Assembly (NCBI GenBank): GCA_039029135.1
Contig: JBCCGT010000008.1
Span: 62,001-126,000, forward strand
Length of the DNA stretch: 64,000 bases
Source: JALZVT01 sp039029135
Lineage (GTDB): Bacteria; Pseudomonadota; Gammaproteobacteria; Pseudomonadales; Azotimanducaceae
Direction of reading: 5' to 3'
This document shows positions 60,613 to 64,000 of this stretch, in pieces. Each line of letters begins with the position of its first letter. The stretch's first letter is position 1. The position numbers and the translations under genes were made by a program. Below the pieces are notes generated by a model that was not told the origin of the DNA, did not search any database, and saw only the letters and a program-made list of their open reading frames with translations.

Positions 60613-62466
60613 GTGCATCCTGTAGTTGCCGCCGTCACCGAACGCATTCGCGAGCGCAGCGCGCCCACCCGCAAGGCCTACCTCGATCGCGTCGAACGCG
60701 CCGCGGCGACCGCGCCCGCGCGCGCCGGCGTGGCGTGCTCGAATCTGGCACACGGCATGGCGGCCTGCGGCGCGGAAGGCAAGCGCCGCATCGCCGACGC
60801 GCGCGTGCCGAACCTGGCGATCGTCACGGCCTACAACGACATGCTGAGCGCGCATCAACCCTACGAGCGTTTTCCGACGCTCATCCGCGACGCCGCCCGC
60901 GACGCCGGTGGCGTCGCCCAAGTCGCCGGTGGCGTCCCCGCGATGTGCGACGGCGTCACCCAGGGCCGCGCGGGCATGGACCTGTCGCTGTTCAGCCGTG
61001 ACGTGATCGCGCTGTCGACCGCGCTCGCGCTGTCGCACGACCTGTTCGATGCCGCCCTCTGCCTGGGGGTCTGCGACAAGATCGCGCCCGGCATGCTGAT
61101 GGGCGCGCTGAGCTTTGGCCACCTACCCGTGCTGTTCGTGCCCGCCGGACCCATGCCGACGGGTATACCGAACAAAGACAAGGCCGCGGTGCGCGAGGCC
61201 TTCGCGGCGGGCGAGGTCGGCCGCGACGCGCTGCTCGCCTCCGAGTCCGCCGCGTATCACAGTCCGGGCACCTGCACCTTTTACGGCACCGCCAACAGCA
61301 ATCAGATGTTGCTTGAGTTCATGGGACTGCAGCTACCGGGCGGCTCCTTCGTGCAGCCGAACACCGATCTACGCGACGCGCTCACGGCCACGGCGACGAG
61401 ACGGGCGCTGCAGCTCAGGCGCGACGGCGATGAGTTCACGCCGCTCGGTCGACTATTGGACGAACGCGTGATCGTGAACGCGGTCGTAGGGCTGCTCGCG
61501 ACCGGCGGTTCGACCAATCACACGCTGCACCTGCCGGCGATCGCCGCCGCGGCTGGGCTCGTTCTTGACTGGCAGGACTTCGCCGACCTCGGTGCGGTGA
61601 TTCCGCAGCTCACTCGCGTCTACCCGAACGGGCAGGCGGACGTGAACCACTTTCACGCGGCAGGCGGGCTGGCATTCACCATTCGGGAGTTGCTCGACGC
61701 GCACCTGTTGCACGACGACGTGATGACCATTCTCGGTCACGGCTTGCGTCGCTTCGCGCAGGACCCGGTGCTCTGCGATGACGGCGTGCGGTTTCGACCT
61801 GCCGTCGCGACCTCGGGCGATCGCAGCGTGCTGCGCGAGGCGGCGCAGCCGTTTGAGAAGGATGGTGGCATGCGCGTGGTCGAGGGGCGCCTCGGCCGCG
61901 CCGTCGCCAAGGTCTCGGCGGTGCTGCCACAGCATCGTCGCGTGGCGGCCGCCGCGCGCGTGTTTCGGTCCCAGGACGAGTTCGTCGCCGCGTTCGAAGC
62001 GGGGCAGCTCGATCGGGACATGGTGGCGGTCGTTACACATCAGGGACCGGCCGCGTGCGGCATGCCGGAGCTGCATCGTCTCACGCCCTATCTCGGCATT
62101 CTGCAGAACCGCGGCTACGCCGTTGCGCTGCTGACAGACGGGCGCATGTCGGGTGCCTCGGGCAAGGTGCTGGCCGCCATCCACGTGACGCCCGAGGCCG
62201 CGCGCGGCGGGCTGATCGGGCGCATTCGCAACGACGATCCGATCGTCATCGACGCGGACGCCGGCAGCATCGACATCGGCGCCAATCTGGACGCGCGCAT
62301 CGATGAGCCCATCGACACCGAGGCGCAGCAGGCGGGCTGCGGACGCGAGCTGTTCGCAGGCTTTCGCGCTCGCGTTGGCGATTCCTCGACGGGCGCGAGC
62401 ACCTTCGTTGACCCGTTCGCGCCGGTCTCTGAGGCGGCGCCGACCGTGACTCGGCGCGCGGGCTAG
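60613..62466 (+). CDS. edd: 6-phosphogluconate dehydratase
   Basis: A 617-residue IlvD/Edd-family [4Fe-4S] dehydratase that converts 6-phosphogluconate to KDPG. The GTG start follows GGAGAG. Cluster and active-site blocks are VPAMCDGVTQG (about 112-122), CLGVCDKIAPGMLMGAL (about 150-166), GTCTFYGTANSNQ and the C-terminal TDGRMSGASGKV. Length matches Edd. It lies third in the zwf-pgl-edd-eda operon with a 96-base gap before it, large enough for an additional promoter. Confidence 0.96.
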   Translation: MHPVVAAVTERIRERSAPTRKAYLDRVERAAATAPARAGVACSNLAHGMAACGAEGKRRIADARVPNLAIVTAYNDMLSAHQPYERFPTLIRDAARDAGGVAQVAGGVPAMCDGVTQGRAGMDLSLFSRDVIALSTALALSHDLFDAALCLGVCDKIAPGMLMGALSFGHLPVLFVPAGPMPTGIPNKDKAAVREAFAAGEVGRDALLASESAAYHSPGTCTFYGTANSNQMLLEFMGLQLPGGSFVQPNTDLRDALTATATRRALQLRRDGDEFTPLGRLLDERVIVNAVVGLLATGGSTNHTLHLPAIAAAAGLVLDWQDFADLGAVIPQLTRVYPNGQADVNHFHAAGGLAFTIRELLDAHLLHDDVMTILGHGLRRFAQDPVLCDDGVRFRPAVATSGDRSVLREAAQPFEKDGGMRVVEGRLGRAVAKVSAVLPQHRRVAAAARVFRSQDEFVAAFEAGQLDRDMVAVVTHQGPAACGMPELHRLTPYLGILQNRGYAVALLTDGRMSGASGKVLAAIHVTPEAARGGLIGRIRNDDPIVIDADAGSIDIGANLDARIDEPIDTEAQQAGCGRELFAGFRARVGDSSTGASTFVDPFAPVSEAAPTVTRRAG

Positions 62467-62478
62467 GACGGCAGCAAC

Positions 62479-63102
62479 ATGGACGCCTCGCCGCTCTTGG
62501 CCGACTGCCGCCTCTTACCCGTCGTCGTCATCGACGCGGCGGAGCCGGCCGTGGCGCTGGCGCGGACCCTGCGCGACGCGGGCGTCGGCGCGATCGAGAT
62601 TACGCTGCGCACGGAGGCCGCGCTCGCTGCCATCGAGGCGGTGGCGCGGGAGGTACCAGAGATCTTGCTGGGGGCGGGCAGCGTGCGAGCCGTGCCCCAG
62701 TTTCGGCAGGTCATCGACGCCGGCGCGTGCTTTGCGGTATCGCCGGGCGCGACACCTATGCTGCTGGGCGAGGCATCGTTGCCGCTGATCCCCGGCGGGG
62801 CGACGGCCACCGAGTTTCTGATCGCGTTCGAGGCCGGCTACCGGCTGCAGAAGTTTTTTCCGGCGCAGCTCTCCGGCGGTGCGGCCATGCTGCGCGCCAT
62901 CAGTCAGCCCTTGCCGGAGGTGCGCTTCTGCCCGACGGGCGGCGTGACGCCGGACAACGCCCGCGACTATCTATCCCTGCCTAGCGTGGCCTGCATCGGC
63001 GGGTCCTGGTTCGTCCCGCCGAGCGCGCTCGCCGAGCGCGACTTCGACACCATCGGTCGACTGGCGCGCGAGGCGGTAGCGCTCACGACGGCGGTCGGCT
63101 AA
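62479..63102 (+). CDS. eda: KDPG aldolase (2-keto-3-deoxy-6-phosphogluconate aldolase)
   Basis: A 207-residue class I aldolase that splits KDPG into pyruvate and glyceraldehyde-3-phosphate. IEITLRTEAALAAIEAVAREVP contains the base glutamate, SPGATPMLL is the phosphate-side loop, and LQKFFPAQLSGG holds the Schiff-base lysine (about 130). It closes the operon 12 bases after edd. It would also receive KDPG derived from uronates processed by UxaC and UxuB. Confidence 0.96.
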   Translation: MDASPLLADCRLLPVVVIDAAEPAVALARTLRDAGVGAIEITLRTEAALAAIEAVAREVPEILLGAGSVRAVPQFRQVIDAGACFAVSPGATPMLLGEASLPLIPGGATATEFLIAFEAGYRLQKFFPAQLSGGAAMLRAISQPLPEVRFCPTGGVTPDNARDYLSLPSVACIGGSWFVPPSALAERDFDTIGRLAREAVALTTAVG

Positions 63103-63234
63103 CGGCAGCCGAGGCCGTCTGTTCCCGGGCATCGTGGCGTCGCATCCCTCGACGCGGCGGGCCCGGCCTGGACTCCGCCGCGCGAACGCGGGTCTACTGT
63201 CCGGGTGACGTCGGTTCGAGCGGGGTGGACGCGC

Positions 63235-64000
63235 GTGTCGGTCAGCAGCAATAACGGAAGCAATGACGGATTGGACCCCTGCGCACGCGGGGCGGTGAGT
63301 CGACGTGCGTTTGTGCGCCGCACGGCGGCGCTCGGTGCCACGCTGCCCTTTCTGGCGCACGGCGCGACGAATCCGACGACGAACATTGTCGAGATGACGG
63401 CACTCGATCTGTCGCGCGCGATCGCGACGCGCGCGCTGGGCTGCGAAGAGGTCATGCGCGCCTATCTCGCGCAGATCGCTCGCTACAACCCGCAGGTGAA
63501 CGCGATCGTCAGCCTGCGCGACGAGGCGGCGCTGTTGGCCGAGGCCCGCGCCTGCGATGCCGAATTGGCGCGCGGCGAGCGTCGCGGCTGGCTGCACGGT
63601 ATGCCCTTCGCGGTGAAAGACCTGGCGGACGTCGAGGGCATGATCACGACCAGGGGCTCGCCGATCTTTCGCGATGCCGTCGCGGCAAGCGACAGCATTC
63701 ACATCGGCCGCATCCGTCGCGACGGTGCGATCTTCGTCGGCAAGACCAACGTGCCTGAATTCGGCCTCGGCTCGCAGTCGTACAACCCGGTGTTCGGCCC
63801 CGCGCGCAATCCCTGGGATGTCAGCCGCACGCCGGGCGGCAGCAGCGGCGGCGCGGCGGCGGCGCTAAGCCTGCGTATGGCTCCGGTGGCGGACGGCAGC
63901 GACTTCATGGGTTCGCTGCGCAATCCGGCGGCCTTCTGCAACGTGATCGGCTTTCGCCCGACGCCGGGCCTCATTCCGCTTGCACGCGGCTTCGCGGAGG
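63235..64000 (+). CDS. amidase signature enzyme with Tat-like signal, truncated by window end
   Basis: At least 255 residues of an amidase of the Ser-cisSer-Lys class, continuing past the right edge. A twin-arginine stretch SRRAFVRRTAALGATLPFL follows the start, suggesting Tat export. GTG 63235 or GTG 63295 are possible starts, with the second placing the arginines at the very beginning. Catalytic Lys lies in GMPFAVKDLADVEG, and the serine loop is TPGGSSGGAAAA. Amidases hydrolyse carboxamides. The reading frame is intact to the last base. It lies 132 bases beyond eda and is probably independently expressed. Confidence 0.88.
   Translation, partial: MSVSSNNGSNDGLDPCARGAVSRRAFVRRTAALGATLPFLAHGATNPTTNIVEMTALDLSRAIATRALGCEEVMRAYLAQIARYNPQVNAIVSLRDEAALLAEARACDAELARGERRGWLHGMPFAVKDLADVEGMITTRGSPIFRDAVAASDSIHIGRIRRDGAIFVGKTNVPEFGLGSQSYNPVFGPARNPWDVSRTPGGSSGGAAAALSLRMAPVADGSDFMGSLRNPAAFCNVIGFRPTPGLIPLARGFAE

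Overview
The window is 64 kb of GC-rich bacterial chromosome, most likely from an aerobic, probably marine or soil, gammaproteobacterium. This placement is inference. It rests on the hexR / zwf-pgl-edd-eda arrangement with HexR-type operators, a soxCD-like pair, a CYP153-type P450, and many acyl-CoA and flavin-dependent enzymes. Coding is dense on both strands. No rRNA, tRNA, CRISPR array, integrase or transposase was recognised.

Layout. 1-944: end of a HisC-like aminotransferase. About 945-7886: an AT-richer island holding two large minus-strand genes. One encodes an alpha/beta-hydrolase-TPR-TIR protein and the other a DUF4062-STAND NTPase-helical repeat protein. A six-TM membrane protein lies upstream. 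This pair looks like an uncharacterised anti-phage (NLR/TIR-type) defence module. 7887-14655: a LysR regulator diverging from a plus-strand run of CYP153 P450, CmcJ/NvfI-like oxygenase, SDR, GST, DmpA-type peptidase and ribokinase. 14701-17518: a catabolic (NpRdhA-like) reductive dehalogenase with a membrane-anchored partner. 17637-23120: DUF2855 protein, divergent MraY paralogue, MFS carrier, soxC and soxD-like cytochrome. 23127-32654: lipid/acyl-CoA genes (SDR, double CaiB CoA-transferase, crotonase, luciferase-like oxidoreductases, acyl-CoA ligase) and a predicted selenoprotein. 32712-44268: uronate catabolism (uxaC, uxuB, GPH symporter) converging on a five-gene periplasmic sugar-oxidation operon. 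44330-57282: a second predicted selenoprotein (AhpD-like), paired amidohydrolases, a KAS III-like enzyme, msrA, nitroreductase and nitronate monooxygenase, a second double CoA-transferase and an acyl-CoA dehydrogenase. 57303-63102: hexR and the Entner-Doudoroff operon. The window ends inside an amidase gene.

Two results stand out. First, two genes are interrupted by an in-frame TGA exactly at the redox-active cysteine: a peroxiredoxin-like UxxC protein at 28262-29434 and an AhpD-like CxxU protein at 44330-44848. Each TGA is followed by a hairpin that fits the bacterial SECIS pattern, with a five-base loop whose second base is G. Together they argue that this organism makes selenoproteins and that ordinary gene calling would split both genes. 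Second, the hydrolase-TIR plus DUF4062-STAND pair is a plausible undescribed immune system.

Metabolic logic. Uronates taken up by the GPH symporter would be isomerised by UxaC and reduced by UxuB towards KDG. Through KDPG they would meet the hexR-controlled zwf-pgl-edd-eda pathway, although mannonate dehydratase and KDG kinase are not in the window. The P450 cluster, dehalogenase, nitronate and nitroreductase enzymes and acyl-CoA enzymes suggest a generalist degrader of alkyl, halogenated and other xenobiotic-like compounds.
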